The position numbers and the translations under genes were made by a program. A stretch of DNA of 64,000 nt, taken from positions 3,348,001 to 3,412,000 of the forward strand of contig OZ255622.1 in assembly GCA_965276715.1 (NCBI GenBank). The letters run 5' to 3'. Position 1 is the stretch's first letter, and each line of letters opens with the position of its first letter. Of the stretch, positions 1-8,081 are shown in pieces. The notes under the pieces were generated by a model. The model saw only the letters and a program-made list of their open reading frames with translations. It was not told where the DNA came from and made no database searches. This DNA comes from CAXTPV01 sp965276715 (GTDB taxonomy: Bacteria > Pseudomonadota > Alphaproteobacteria > Acetobacterales > Acetobacteraceae).

Positions 1-633
1 GTGTTCACCGCGATGAGCGTGATGACGACGTCGGCCACCATCCTCGTCTTCGGCCATCCGATCTGGGATCCGGTCCAGCTCCTGCTGGCCTTCCACCAGC
101 CGCTCGTGCTGCTGCTCGGCGGTGTCACGATCATCATCGCGACCCTGTCGGTCAACGTCGCCGCCAACATCATGCCGGCCGCCTACGACCTGGTGAACCT
201 CCTGCCCACCCGCCTGGATTTCAACCGCGCCTCGATGCTGGTGCTTGGCATCGGCCTGCTGTTCGCGCCCTGGCTCTGGTTCCACGACGCCGACTCGATC
301 TTCAAGGTTCTCGGCGGGATCGGCGGCCTGCTCGGTCCGGTGACGGGAATCATGCTCGCCGATTTCTACCTCGTCCGCGGCCAGCACCTCGCGGTTGCCG
401 AGCTCTACTCCCACACCGGCCGCTATCGCGGTCGCGGCGGCTGGAACCGCGCAGGCATCGTGGCCTTCCTCGCCGGCGGCGGCGCCGCCCTGATCGGCGA
501 CATCGTCCCGGCGCTCGCACCGCTCGCGGCCTTCTCCTGGTTCATCGGCATCGCGGGCGGTGCGGCGATCTATCGGTGGCTCGCCTCGCCGCAGCTCATG
601 CCCGCCTTGGAGGTCGGCGAAGCCGGTGTCTAG
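1..633 (+). CDS. NCS1-family nucleobase/allantoin:cation symporter, C-terminal part
   Basis: The reading frame is open from the window edge, so only the last ~210 residues are present; the GTG at position 1 is probably internal. The segment contains four to five hydrophobic helices and the run NVAANIMPAAYDLVNLLP, which resembles the NVAANxxxPAxD signature of NCS1 permeases (the Mhp1 and PucI type). Members import purines, pyrimidines, hydantoins or allantoin with Na+ or H+ across the inner membrane. The motif LGPVTGIMLADFYLVR is also typical of the late helices. The substrate cannot be told from this part. The gene is followed by a convergent dehydrogenase gene 33 bases away. Confidence 0.85.
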   Translation: MFTAMSVMTTSATILVFGHPIWDPVQLLLAFHQPLVLLLGGVTIIIATLSVNVAANIMPAAYDLVNLLPTRLDFNRASMLVLGIGLLFAPWLWFHDADSIFKVLGGIGGLLGPVTGIMLADFYLVRGQHLAVAELYSHTGRYRGRGGWNRAGIVAFLAGGGAALIGDIVPALAPLAAFSWFIGIAGGAAIYRWLASPQLMPALEVGEAGV

Positions 634-666
634 ACCATCATCCGATCGAACGAAGTCGCTCGGGCT

Positions 667-1437
667 CTAGCCGAGCCAACCCCCGTCGACCACGAAGTCG
701 CGCGCCGTCACCATCGCACTGTCGTCCGCCGCGAGCCACAGCACCATCCGCGCCACGTCGTGCGCATAGAGCCGCTCCGGCAGGCACTGGCCTTCACGAC
801 GCCTGATCTCGCCTTCCGGCGTCATCCAGAGCCCGAGCTGTCTTTCGGTCATGATCCAGCCCGGATAGACGATGTTGGCGCGGATCCGGTGCGGCCCGAG
901 ATCGCGCGCGAGCCCGCGCGTCAGCCCGATCACGCCCGACTTGGCCGCCGTGTAGGCCGGCATCCCGCCGCCGGCCAGCAGGAAGCTGTTTGAGCTCATG
1001 TTGATGATCGAACCGCCGCCTGCCTCGATCATCCCGTTCTTGACCGCCTGCGCGCAGAAGAACTGGTGGCGCAGGTTGGTGGCGATCCGGTCGTCCCAGT
1101 ATTCCGGCGTGACGTCGTCGATCGGATGGCGGTCGTCGCGCGCCGCGTTGTTGACCAGCACGGTGAACGATCCGCCGAGCTCCTCGCCCAGCACGGCGAT
1201 CGCCGTCCGCAAAGCCTCGATGTCGCGCAGATCGACCTTGCGGAACCGCACCACTGCCACCTCGGGCAGCGATCCCATCAGCCTCGCCGCGCCGTCCGCG
1301 TCGAGATCGAGAAAGCCCACATGGCTGCCCTGGAGCGCGAAATGTTCGACGATGCTCGCGCCGATGCCCGAAGCCCCGCCGGTGACGAGGACGCGGCGGT
1401 CGCGCAGGCTTGGATACGTGGCGAAGTGGCCTGTCAT
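667..1437 (-). CDS. SDR-family sugar 1-dehydrogenase, XylB-like
   Basis: A 256-residue short-chain dehydrogenase. The nucleotide-binding motif TGGASGIG lies near residue 20, NNAA near 95, the catalytic Ser in NMSSNS, and YTAAK is the Tyr/Lys pair. The stretches DDRHPIDDVTPEYWDDRI and TERQLGLWMTPEGE, and the ending DGGWLG, strongly recall Caulobacter D-xylose 1-dehydrogenase XylB, which oxidises xylose to xylonolactone with NAD+. That assignment is from memory of the family, so L-arabinose, galactose or another aldose is possible. The ATG at 1437 was chosen because it sits ~15 residues before the Rossmann motif; longer in-frame extensions carry no family sequence. No sugar-acid dehydratase is visible nearby. 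Confidence 0.85.
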   Translation of the reverse strand: MTGHFATYPSLRDRRVLVTGGASGIGASIVEHFALQGSHVGFLDLDADGAARLMGSLPEVAVVRFRKVDLRDIEALRTAIAVLGEELGGSFTVLVNNAARDDRHPIDDVTPEYWDDRIATNLRHQFFCAQAVKNGMIEAGGGSIINMSSNSFLLAGGGMPAYTAAKSGVIGLTRGLARDLGPHRIRANIVYPGWIMTERQLGLWMTPEGEIRRREGQCLPERLYAHDVARMVLWLAADDSAMVTARDFVVDGGWLG

Positions 1438-1559
1438 GATCTGATCTCCGCAAATCTGGCGGCAGAACGCATGGGTCCCTCCGCCATGCAAGCCCGCCCC
1501 CCGATGCTTTGTGCACGCGGCACATACCGCCATAAGCGGTCCGAATCTCGGAGGTCTCC

Positions 1560-3170
1560 ATGAATCGAGCCGGTCTGCTGCTGTCGGTCGCCGCGAGCTG
1601 CCTCGGCATGGCCAACGTCCGGGCCGCCTCGCCATCGGAGCCGGTCAAGGCCGACGCCGTCTCGACCGACGGGACGGTGACCGTCGGCGGCGCGCCGATC
1701 GCCTACCGGGCAATCGCCGGCACCATCGTGGTCCACCCGAAGGACTGGGACGATGCGGTCAAGGCTTTCCCGCCGGCCGACCTGCCCAAGGACAAGGACA
1801 AGGACAAGGATGACGACGCGAAGTCCTCGCCGGCCGCCTCGATGTTCTATGTCGCCTATCTCAAGAAGGGCGAGCCGGCCGAGCACCGGCCGCTGACATT
1901 CCTGTTCAACGGCGGCCCGGGCTCGTCGAGCGTCTGGCTGCACATGGGCGCCTTCGGTCCGCGGCGCGTCGTCACACGCGACGACAGCCATACGCCCGCC
2001 GCTCCCTACGGCCTCGTCGACAATGCCGAAAGCCTGCTCGATGCCAGCGACCTGGTCTTCGTCGATGCGCCGGGCACCGGTTTCGGCCGTCTCGCCGGCA
2101 AGGACAACGTCAAGGCGTTCTGGGGCATCGACCAGGACGCGCACGCCTTCGCCGTCTTCATCACCGCATTCCTGTCGCAGTACGGCCGCTGGAACTCGCC
2201 GCGCTACCTGTTCGGCGAGAGCTACGGCACGACCCGCGCCGCGGTGGTGGCCAACATCCTGGAATCCGAAATGGACGTCGACCTGAACGGCATCGTCATG
2301 CTGTCGCAGGCGCTGAACTTCGACCTCGGTCCGGACGGCGCATCGATGAACCCGGGCATCGACCTGCCCTACGTGCTGGCCCTGCCGACCTATGCCGCGA
2401 CCGCCTGGTACCACCACAAGCTCGACGGCGCGCATCCCGATCTCCCGTCCTTCCTGCAGGAGGTCGAGCATTTCGCCTCGACCGACTACACGCTGGCGCT
2501 CGGCGAGGGCGCCTCCCTCGACGGGCACCGGCGAGACGCCATTGCGGCCAGGCTGCACGACTACACCGGCCTTCCCGTCGCCTATATCGAGCGCGCCAAC
2601 CTCCGCATCGACGGCGGCGAATTCGAGCAGAACCTGCTGCTCGACGACGGAGCGACGGCCGGCAGGCTCGACAGCCGCTTCAAGGGTCCGGTCATCGATC
2701 CGCTCGCCAAGGATGCCGGCTACGATCCGCAATCGTCGGCGATCTCGTCGGCCTACGTGTCGTCGTTCAACGACTATGTCAGGCGCACTCTCAAATACGG
2801 CGAGGGACGTGTCTACCGCGAGGAAGTCGAGCCGAAGGACTGGGACTTCCAGCACGAGCCGCCCGGAGCGGGCGACAAGCTGCCGCAGGCGGTCAACGTG
2901 ATGCCGGACCTCGCCGCCGCCTTGATCTACGATCCCGAGCTACGCGTTCAGCTCAACGCAGGTTATTTCGATTTGGCAACGCCGTACTACGCCGCCCTCT
3001 ACGAGATGAAGCACCTGCCGATGCCGCGACGGCTGCAGGCCAACATCGAAGTCCGGCAATACATGTCCGGTCACATGGTCTACGTTCACGAGGCGTCGCG
3101 GGTGGCACTGCACGACAACGTCGCCGACTTCATTCGCCGAACGTCATCGCCGCGCCCGCCGCGGCACTGA
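1560..3170 (+). CDS. Secreted S10-family serine carboxypeptidase-like peptidase
   Basis: A 536-residue protein with a cleavable signal peptide (about residues 1-22, ending near VRAA). Family S10 marks are clear: FNGGPGSSSVWLHMGAFGP forms the oxyanion-hole region, GESYGT carries the nucleophile Ser221, NAGYFDLATP carries Asp471 and SGHMVY carries His505. These enzymes remove C-terminal residues from peptides, here presumably in the periplasm. A short acidic/basic run of DK repeats followed by DDDAKSS (around residues 80-92) forms a hydrophilic loop. The start is an ATG preceded by GGAGGT. The gene runs convergent to mucR with only two bases between the stop codons. S10 enzymes are much less common in bacteria than in eukaryotes. 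Confidence 0.92.
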   Translation: MNRAGLLLSVAASCLGMANVRAASPSEPVKADAVSTDGTVTVGGAPIAYRAIAGTIVVHPKDWDDAVKAFPPADLPKDKDKDKDDDAKSSPAASMFYVAYLKKGEPAEHRPLTFLFNGGPGSSSVWLHMGAFGPRRVVTRDDSHTPAAPYGLVDNAESLLDASDLVFVDAPGTGFGRLAGKDNVKAFWGIDQDAHAFAVFITAFLSQYGRWNSPRYLFGESYGTTRAAVVANILESEMDVDLNGIVMLSQALNFDLGPDGASMNPGIDLPYVLALPTYAATAWYHHKLDGAHPDLPSFLQEVEHFASTDYTLALGEGASLDGHRRDAIAARLHDYTGLPVAYIERANLRIDGGEFEQNLLLDDGATAGRLDSRFKGPVIDPLAKDAGYDPQSSAISSAYVSSFNDYVRRTLKYGEGRVYREEVEPKDWDFQHEPPGAGDKLPQAVNVMPDLAAALIYDPELRVQLNAGYFDLATPYYAALYEMKHLPMPRRLQANIEVRQYMSGHMVYVHEASRVALHDNVADFIRRTSSPRPPRH

Positions 3171-3172
3171 CG

Positions 3173-3637
3173 TCACTCGGCGGCGTCGGCAGCCTTCCGC
3201 CCGCGCCGCCGCGGCTCCGCCGGAGCCGCGGGCGGGATCGCGGGCTTGCGGCCGAGCCCGATCTTCTTGGCCAGCGACGAGCGATGCTCGGCATAGTTCG
3301 GTGCCACCATCGGGTAGCTCGGCGGCAGGCCCCACTTCTCGCGATACTGATCGACCGACATGTTGTAGGCCGTCTGCAGATGCCGCTTGAGCATCTTCAG
3401 CTTCTTTCCGTCCTCGAGACAGATGATGTAATCCGGAAACACCGAGCGCTTGATCGGCACGGCCGGCTCGCGCTGTTCCGGCGCGGGCGGCTCGGCGCCC
3501 AGTCCGCGCAACGTCGAATAGACCTGCTGGATGAGCGTCGGCATGCCGTTGGCCGGAACCGCATTATGTCCGACATGGGCCGCGACAATCTGGGCGGTCA
3601 AGCTCAGAAACGGATCCGGCAAATTCTCGTTCGACAT
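3173..3637 (-). CDS. mucR: MucR/Ros-family transcriptional regulator
   Basis: A 154-residue protein matching MucR throughout: an N-terminal segment LTAQIVAAHVGHNAVP, then the DNA-binding domain with CLEDGKKLKMLKRHL, YREKWGLPPSYPMVAPNY and AKKIGLGRKP, and an Ala/basic tail. MucR proteins bind AT-rich DNA and control exopolysaccharide, motility and cell-cycle genes in alphaproteobacteria. Compared with Ros, whose zinc ligands are Cys-Cys-His-His, this copy keeps Cys73 and His86, but the second Cys position is Asp76 and the last His position is Tyr91. The zinc site is therefore incomplete, as in several other MucR-type proteins. An exopolysaccharide operon lies 32 kb away; whether MucR controls it is only a guess. 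Confidence 0.93.
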   Translation of the reverse strand: MSNENLPDPFLSLTAQIVAAHVGHNAVPANGMPTLIQQVYSTLRGLGAEPPAPEQREPAVPIKRSVFPDYIICLEDGKKLKMLKRHLQTAYNMSVDQYREKWGLPPSYPMVAPNYAEHRSSLAKKIGLGRKPAIPPAAPAEPRRRGRKAADAAE

Positions 3638-3717
3638 GTCAACTCGTTACTCTTCAATTCCACCCGACAGAATAGTTGCCGCCGGTGGAAAGTCCAGATG
3701 TGGTCGACACCGGCCAG

Positions 3718-4446
3718 TCAAAGCCACCATTTGACAGGTTCGGGCTCGACTCCGGCCGTCTCCCCGTTTCGCTGATCGTCCTCGCGTTCCACTGTCCGAA
3801 GCTGCACGCGCTCCCTGCGGGCCTCGGCCGCGGCCAGGCGTCGTGCCTGCTCCTCGGCCGCCAAGCGCTCGGTCTGCAGCTGATCGCGCAGCGCCCGCGC
3901 CTCCCCGAGCGCCTCGTCGCGCTCGAGCTCCGCATGGCCGAGCCGCGTCTGCAACGTCCGGATCGTCGTCTGCGCCTCCGCCAGCCGCCGTTCGGCCTGC
4001 TCGCGCGCCGCGCGTTCGACCCCCTGCTCGTCGGCCGCCCGTGTCCCTTGGGCCGGGTTCGTGGCCGGCTGATCGCGCCTGCCGCGCACCACGCTCACCT
4101 GGACCTCGCCGTCCTGGACGAAGCGGTGACGGCGGGCACCGACCTGCATGTGTCCGCCGCCGGCCTGCCGACGGTCCGATCCGCCATGCTCGATCGGCGC
4201 CGCGTGAGCCGACCCGCGCTGGCCGAACAAGCCGAGCGCCTGGCGCATCTTCGCCTCGGCGTCGTCCTCGCTCCCCTTGGTCTCGTCCGGGCCTGCCGCG
4301 CCATTGCGCCCTGCCGGGGAGCGGCCTCCCGTCGGCTCGAGCCGCAAAATGTCGCGCGCGCCGTCGTTCTCCGCGGTGCGTGCGCCCGCGCGGAGCGGGC
4401 CCTCATTATCGTCGAAACTGTCCAAGTAAACGCCCTCTGAGATCAT
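3718..4446 (-). CDS. Unknown protein with C-terminal coiled coil, third gene of hpnN operon
   Basis: I do not recognise a named family. The 242-residue product has a low-complexity acidic N-terminal half, a compact basic motif RRHRFVQDGEVQVSVVRG near residue 105, then about 70 residues of Ala/Glu/Arg-rich heptads (roughly 135-215) that should form a coiled coil, and it ends in EPVKWWL. The ATG at 4446 overlaps the stop of the upstream membrane-protein gene (ATGA), which supports this start and translational coupling. No signal peptide or membrane segment is seen. Its place after hpnN suggests a role linked to the envelope or hopanoid transport, but that is inference from position only. Confidence 0.7.
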   Translation of the reverse strand: MISEGVYLDSFDDNEGPLRAGARTAENDGARDILRLEPTGGRSPAGRNGAAGPDETKGSEDDAEAKMRQALGLFGQRGSAHAAPIEHGGSDRRQAGGGHMQVGARRHRFVQDGEVQVSVVRGRRDQPATNPAQGTRAADEQGVERAAREQAERRLAEAQTTIRTLQTRLGHAELERDEALGEARALRDQLQTERLAAEEQARRLAAAEARRERVQLRTVEREDDQRNGETAGVEPEPVKWWL

Positions 4447-4766
4447 CGTTTCTTGCGCCGGCCCGCGTCCAGACGGATGCCCGTCCAGATCAGGACTGCC
4501 AGCAAAAGGATCATCCAGGCCCCTACCGCGGCCGAAAGGCACTGCTGCAAGAACATCTGATCAGGTGTGATGTAGTAGCACCCGAGATATCTTCCATGCC
4601 ACGTGCTGGTCTGGAGAACCGTATTGCCGGTCGAACGCGTCATCGCGTGCGGCGATGACTCCGACAACATATACTGGATTGCGCCGGAGACGAAACCCAG
4701 CATCGGACCCGCCAGCAGCACATGCTGCCAGAACTGCGTCAGACCAGGCCGGTCCCCGCGTGTCAC
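4443..4766 (-). CDS. Small two-helix membrane protein, second gene of hpnN operon
   Basis: A 107-residue protein of unknown function. There are two hydrophobic helices: about residues 12-32 (HVLLAGPMLGFVSGAIQYML) and about 72-95 (the region around GAWMILLLAVLIW). Between them lies a polar loop with HGRYLGCYY, and a basic tail RRKKR closes the protein, which suggests the C-terminus is cytoplasmic. The GTG at 4766 overlaps the hpnN stop (GTGA), and its own stop overlaps the next ATG (ATGA). This start was chosen for that reason; the frame is open further upstream but only inside hpnN. Nothing in the sequence shows an activity. A helper of HpnN is possible from context alone. Confidence 0.65.
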   Translation of the reverse strand: MTRGDRPGLTQFWQHVLLAGPMLGFVSGAIQYMLSESSPHAMTRSTGNTVLQTSTWHGRYLGCYYITPDQMFLQQCLSAAVGAWMILLLAVLIWTGIRLDAGRRKKR

Positions 4767-7360
4767 CTCTCCGGCTCCGCCCGCGGCGGCCCCATCAGCG
4801 CCGGCTGGAACAGCACGGCCGCCGACATCGTGCACAGCAGGGCCAAGGCCATCAATTTCCCCATGCTCGACAGCCCCGGCTCAGGTGACAGCCACAGGCT
4901 GCCGAAGGCGGTCCCCGTGGTCAGCGCGCTGAACAGCACCGCTCGCGTCAGCGTCGATTGCAGCAGGTCCGTCGAACCACGCCGCCAGGCCATCACATAG
5001 TAGATCTTGAACGCGACGCCCACGCCCAGCAGGAGCGGCAAGGCGATCACATTGGCGAAATTGAGCTGCTCGCCGATCAGCACGCACACCTCCAGCGTCA
5101 ACAGTCCCGCGACAAGAAGCGGCAGCAGTGTCAGCGCCACGTCGCCGAGCCGGCGCAGTGCCACCAGCAGCACGATCCCGATCGCCACCACCGCGTAGAT
5201 CGCCGCGCGCTCGAACGCGCCCAGCACCGTCCGGCGCGATCCGATCAGCGTCACCGGGCCGCCGGTCGCGTTCGGCGCCACCGCGAGCACGCCGCGTCCG
5301 AACCGCAGCAGCACCCCGTCGTCCCGCGCGTCCCCCTTCGGCAGCACCTCGACCCGCGCGACGCCGTCCGGTGTCAACCATTGCCGCCGCACCGCATCCG
5401 GCAGATCCGCGACCGTCACCTTCCGTGCCGCCAGCATCGAGCGCAGCCGACGCAGATCCTCCCGCAACGGATCCACCAGCGCCTTGCCGACCGCTGTCCG
5501 CACCGAGGCCGGTCCGCCCGCCAGCGCCGACAGCGCGTCCGACATCCGCCCCGCGTCCGCGACCAGGCCAGGCTCTCGGGCAGTCGCCAGCAGCGCCGTC
5601 AACCCCGCCGCCGTCTCGCGCAGCGCCCGGACATCCTCGGCGTCCGAAGGCGCCGGCTCGACCGGCGCCGACAGCGACGGCATCACCGCGGCCCTCGCTT
5701 CCGCCACCAGCGCCAGCTTGCTCTCCTGCTCGTCGGGAATCAGCGACCGCACCGTGCGCACCGCGTCCACCTCGGGCAACGCCGCCAGCCGCGCCGCCAC
5801 CGACGCGGCCCTCTCCTCCGACGCTTCGGCGAGATCGATCGACGCGATCCCGCTCGACGGGTCGGTTGCCAGATCACGATAAGTCCGCACCGCCGGCGCA
5901 CTCGGAACCTGCAGATGGGTCGGATCGAAGTCGAACCGCAACTCCAGCAGCAGCGGCAGTCCCGCGATCACCACCCCCAGCGTCCCTGCCACCACCGCGA
6001 TCCGGTGCCGCCCCATGAACCGGTCCGCCCCGCCGAACGCCCGGAACCCGATCCGCTCGGGTTCCGGCGGCGGGGCCAGCAGGACCAGCAGCGCCGGCAG
6101 CAGCGTCATCGTCGCCGCAAACGCCACCAGCATCCCCACCCCCGCAACCAGTCCCAGCTCCGAGATGCCCAAGTAATTCGTGGGAATGAACGAGAAGAAG
6201 CCGACCGTGGTCCCGGCGCACGCGAGCGACAGCGGCACGCCCGCCTTCGCCGCCGCCTGCCCGAGCGCCGCCCGAAGCGGCCCGCGCGGGCCAGGCCGAG
6301 CCACATCATGACGCTCGGACCGGTAGCGGACGCTGAACTGGATCCCGAAATCCGCCCCCAGGCCCACGAACAGGACCGCGAACGCGATCGACAGCAGGTT
6401 GAACGAGCCCACCAGCAGAAGCCCGAGCGAGCAGGTGATCGCGAACCCCGCCGCCAGCGTCAGCGCGACCGCGACAATGATCCTGATCGAGCGAAGCGCC
6501 AGCCACAGGATCAGCAGCACCACCACCGCCGTCCCCACCAGGCTCGCCACCTGCCCATGCTGGAGCGTCGCGAACTGCTCGTCGTTGATCGGCACCTCGC
6601 CCGTCAGCCGGACCGTGGCGCCGAACCGTCGTCCGAGCGCAAGCCGGTCGGCCGCCTGCCGGATCGCGTCCGTCGCCGCCTGGCCAGGCACCAGCGCGCG
6701 ATAATCGAGCACCGGCTCGATGCCGATGAACCCGCGCAGCCGGTCGCGCGCCGTCGGCCGGTCCGACATCGACGCGTCCCACGAGAACCGGCTCTCCCGC
6801 CCGGCGCGGACCGCCTCGATCGTCCCCGTCAAGTCACGCAACAGCCGGTCCAACGGTGCCAGGCCGCGCTCGCCCGCGACGCCCCGCGCATCGGCCGCCA
6901 GCATCGACGCGATGCCGCGCAGGCTCGGATCGCGCGCCACGATCCCGATCAGCGGCGCGCTCCGTGTCACCGAAGCGGTCAGCGCGCGCGTCCGCGCCAG
7001 CGGCGCGAACAGCAGCAGCGATCGGTCGAAGAACGGCCCGCTGCCCAGCGCCGTCGCGTGCCGGATCGACGGCGACCGCAGCCCCTCCGCAAGCGCCGCC
7101 GTCGCCGCCGAGACGCCCTCGCTGGTCGGCGCCTCCACCACCACCAGGATGCTGTCGCGCGGAAACCTCCTCTCGTAGTCGCTCTGCACCTGCCGCCACG
7201 GCAGGCTCGCGGGCAGCAGCCGCTTGGTGTCGGTGTCGATCGCGAAGCCCAGCAGCGCATGCACGCAAGCCGCCGCGCCCACCGCCACATAGAACCCCAC
7301 CACCCAGCGCGGAAAACGCGTGCACGCGTCGACCAGGCGCGTGAGCGCGTCCTTCAACAC
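4763..7360 (-). CDS. hpnN: Hopanoid-associated MMPL/RND transporter HpnN
   Basis: A protein of about 865 residues with the RND/MMPL layout: one N-terminal helix, a large periplasmic domain, a block of five helices containing GLGADFGIQFSVRYRSE, a second periplasmic domain, and a second helix block with LLLGVGVAFKIYYVMAWR. HpnN exporters move hopanoids from the inner to the outer membrane. The DTDTKRLLPASLPWRQ motif after the first helix fits HpnN closely. The start is uncertain. The reading frame enters family-like sequence at GTG 7360, but a well-placed GGGAGGA lies ahead of an ATG at 7386 in a different frame, inside a 26-bp tandem duplication. An in-frame ATG at 7408 reads through the duplicate. 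Divergent from trpG. Confidence 0.85.
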   Translation of the reverse strand: MLKDALTRLVDACTRFPRWVVGFYVAVGAAACVHALLGFAIDTDTKRLLPASLPWRQVQSDYERRFPRDSILVVVEAPTSEGVSAATAALAEGLRSPSIRHATALGSGPFFDRSLLLFAPLARTRALTASVTRSAPLIGIVARDPSLRGIASMLAADARGVAGERGLAPLDRLLRDLTGTIEAVRAGRESRFSWDASMSDRPTARDRLRGFIGIEPVLDYRALVPGQAATDAIRQAADRLALGRRFGATVRLTGEVPINDEQFATLQHGQVASLVGTAVVVLLILWLALRSIRIIVAVALTLAAGFAITCSLGLLLVGSFNLLSIAFAVLFVGLGADFGIQFSVRYRSERHDVARPGPRGPLRAALGQAAAKAGVPLSLACAGTTVGFFSFIPTNYLGISELGLVAGVGMLVAFAATMTLLPALLVLLAPPPEPERIGFRAFGGADRFMGRHRIAVVAGTLGVVIAGLPLLLELRFDFDPTHLQVPSAPAVRTYRDLATDPSSGIASIDLAEASEERAASVAARLAALPEVDAVRTVRSLIPDEQESKLALVAEARAAVMPSLSAPVEPAPSDAEDVRALRETAAGLTALLATAREPGLVADAGRMSDALSALAGGPASVRTAVGKALVDPLREDLRRLRSMLAARKVTVADLPDAVRRQWLTPDGVARVEVLPKGDARDDGVLLRFGRGVLAVAPNATGGPVTLIGSRRTVLGAFERAAIYAVVAIGIVLLVALRRLGDVALTLLPLLVAGLLTLEVCVLIGEQLNFANVIALPLLLGVGVAFKIYYVMAWRRGSTDLLQSTLTRAVLFSALTTGTAFGSLWLSPEPGLSSMGKLMALALLCTMSAAVLFQPALMGPPRAEPER

Positions 7361-7386
7361 AGGCGCGTGAGCGCGTCCTTCAGCAT
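7335..7386 (-). repeat. 26-bp tandem duplication at the hpnN start
   Basis: Two adjacent 26-base units (7361-7386 and 7335-7360, read on the minus strand) differ at only two positions: ATG versus GTG and CTG versus TTG at the first two codons. Because 26 is not a multiple of three, the copies lie in different frames. The outer ATG has the good ribosome binding site but gives only MLKDALTRLC before a TGA at 7354-7356. That TGA overlaps the inner GTG-TTG that leads into hpnN. The layout would allow termination-reinitiation. It may also be a recent duplication that lowers expression. Confidence 0.85.
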
Positions 7387-7484
7387 CGACAATCCTCCCG
7401 GCGCCCATAACCAGAACCGTCAGGAATTGTTGCCTCGCCCCACGCATTGACCGGCACCGAGCGCCGTCACATGTTCCGCCCGCG

Positions 7485-8081
7485 ATGATCCTGCTGATCG
7501 ACAACTACGACAGCTTCACCTTCAACCTCGTCCACCTTCTCGGCGGGCTCGGCGCCACATGCGACGTCCGGCGCAACGATGCGCTGTCGGCCGACGACGC
7601 GATCGCACTCCGTCCGGCGGCGATCGTCCTCTCCCCCGGCCCCTGCACGCCGAACGAAGCCGGCATCTGCCTCGACCTTGTCGAGGCCGCCGCCGCGGCG
7701 CGCACCCCTCTCTTCGGCGTCTGCCTCGGCCACCAGGCGATCGGCCAGGCCTTCGGCGGCACCATCACCCGCGCGCCCACGCCGATGCACGGCAAGGTCG
7801 ACGGCATGCATCACGACAGCGACCCGATGTTCGCGGGCCTGCCGTCGCCCTTCGACGCCACTCGCTATCACAGCCTCGTCGTCGCCCGGGACACCATCCC
7901 CGACACGCTCGCCGTGACCGCCTGGACCGAGGACGGTCTCGTCATGGGCCTGCGCCACCGCACCCTGCCGATCGCCGGCGTCCAGTTCCACCCGGAGAGC
8001 ATCGCCTCTCCCGCGGGTGCCCGCATCATGGCCAACTTCCTCCGCGACAGCGGCCTCGCCGAAACCCCGCGCGCCGCCTGA
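7485..8081 (+). CDS. trpG: Anthranilate synthase glutamine amidotransferase subunit
   Basis: A 198-residue class I glutamine amidotransferase. It starts MILLIDNYDSFTFNLVH, has the oxyanion-strand motif SPGPCTPNEAG, the nucleophile Cys80 in GVCLGHQAIGQAFGG, and the His/Glu pair in GVQFHPESIAS. It releases ammonia from glutamine for TrpE to make anthranilate in tryptophan synthesis; in many bacteria the same subunit also serves PabB for folate. No trpE or pabB is in the window, so dual use cannot be judged. The stop overlaps the trpD start by one base (TGATG), showing the two are translated together. The start is divergent from hpnN with a spacer of about 100 bases. Confidence 0.95.
   Translation: MILLIDNYDSFTFNLVHLLGGLGATCDVRRNDALSADDAIALRPAAIVLSPGPCTPNEAGICLDLVEAAAAARTPLFGVCLGHQAIGQAFGGTITRAPTPMHGKVDGMHHDSDPMFAGLPSPFDATRYHSLVVARDTIPDTLAVTAWTEDGLVMGLRHRTLPIAGVQFHPESIASPAGARIMANFLRDSGLAETPRAA

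Noticed and set aside
3676..4440. A 254-codon plus-strand frame opposite the coiled-coil gene
   Set aside because: No recognisable features, while the minus-strand frame has overlapping start-stop junctions with its operon neighbour.
4958..7450. An 830-codon plus-strand open frame opposite hpnN
   Set aside because: It is rich in Arg, Gln, Pro and His with no family motif, while the minus strand encodes clear RND helices. Long antisense frames are common in GC-rich coding DNA.
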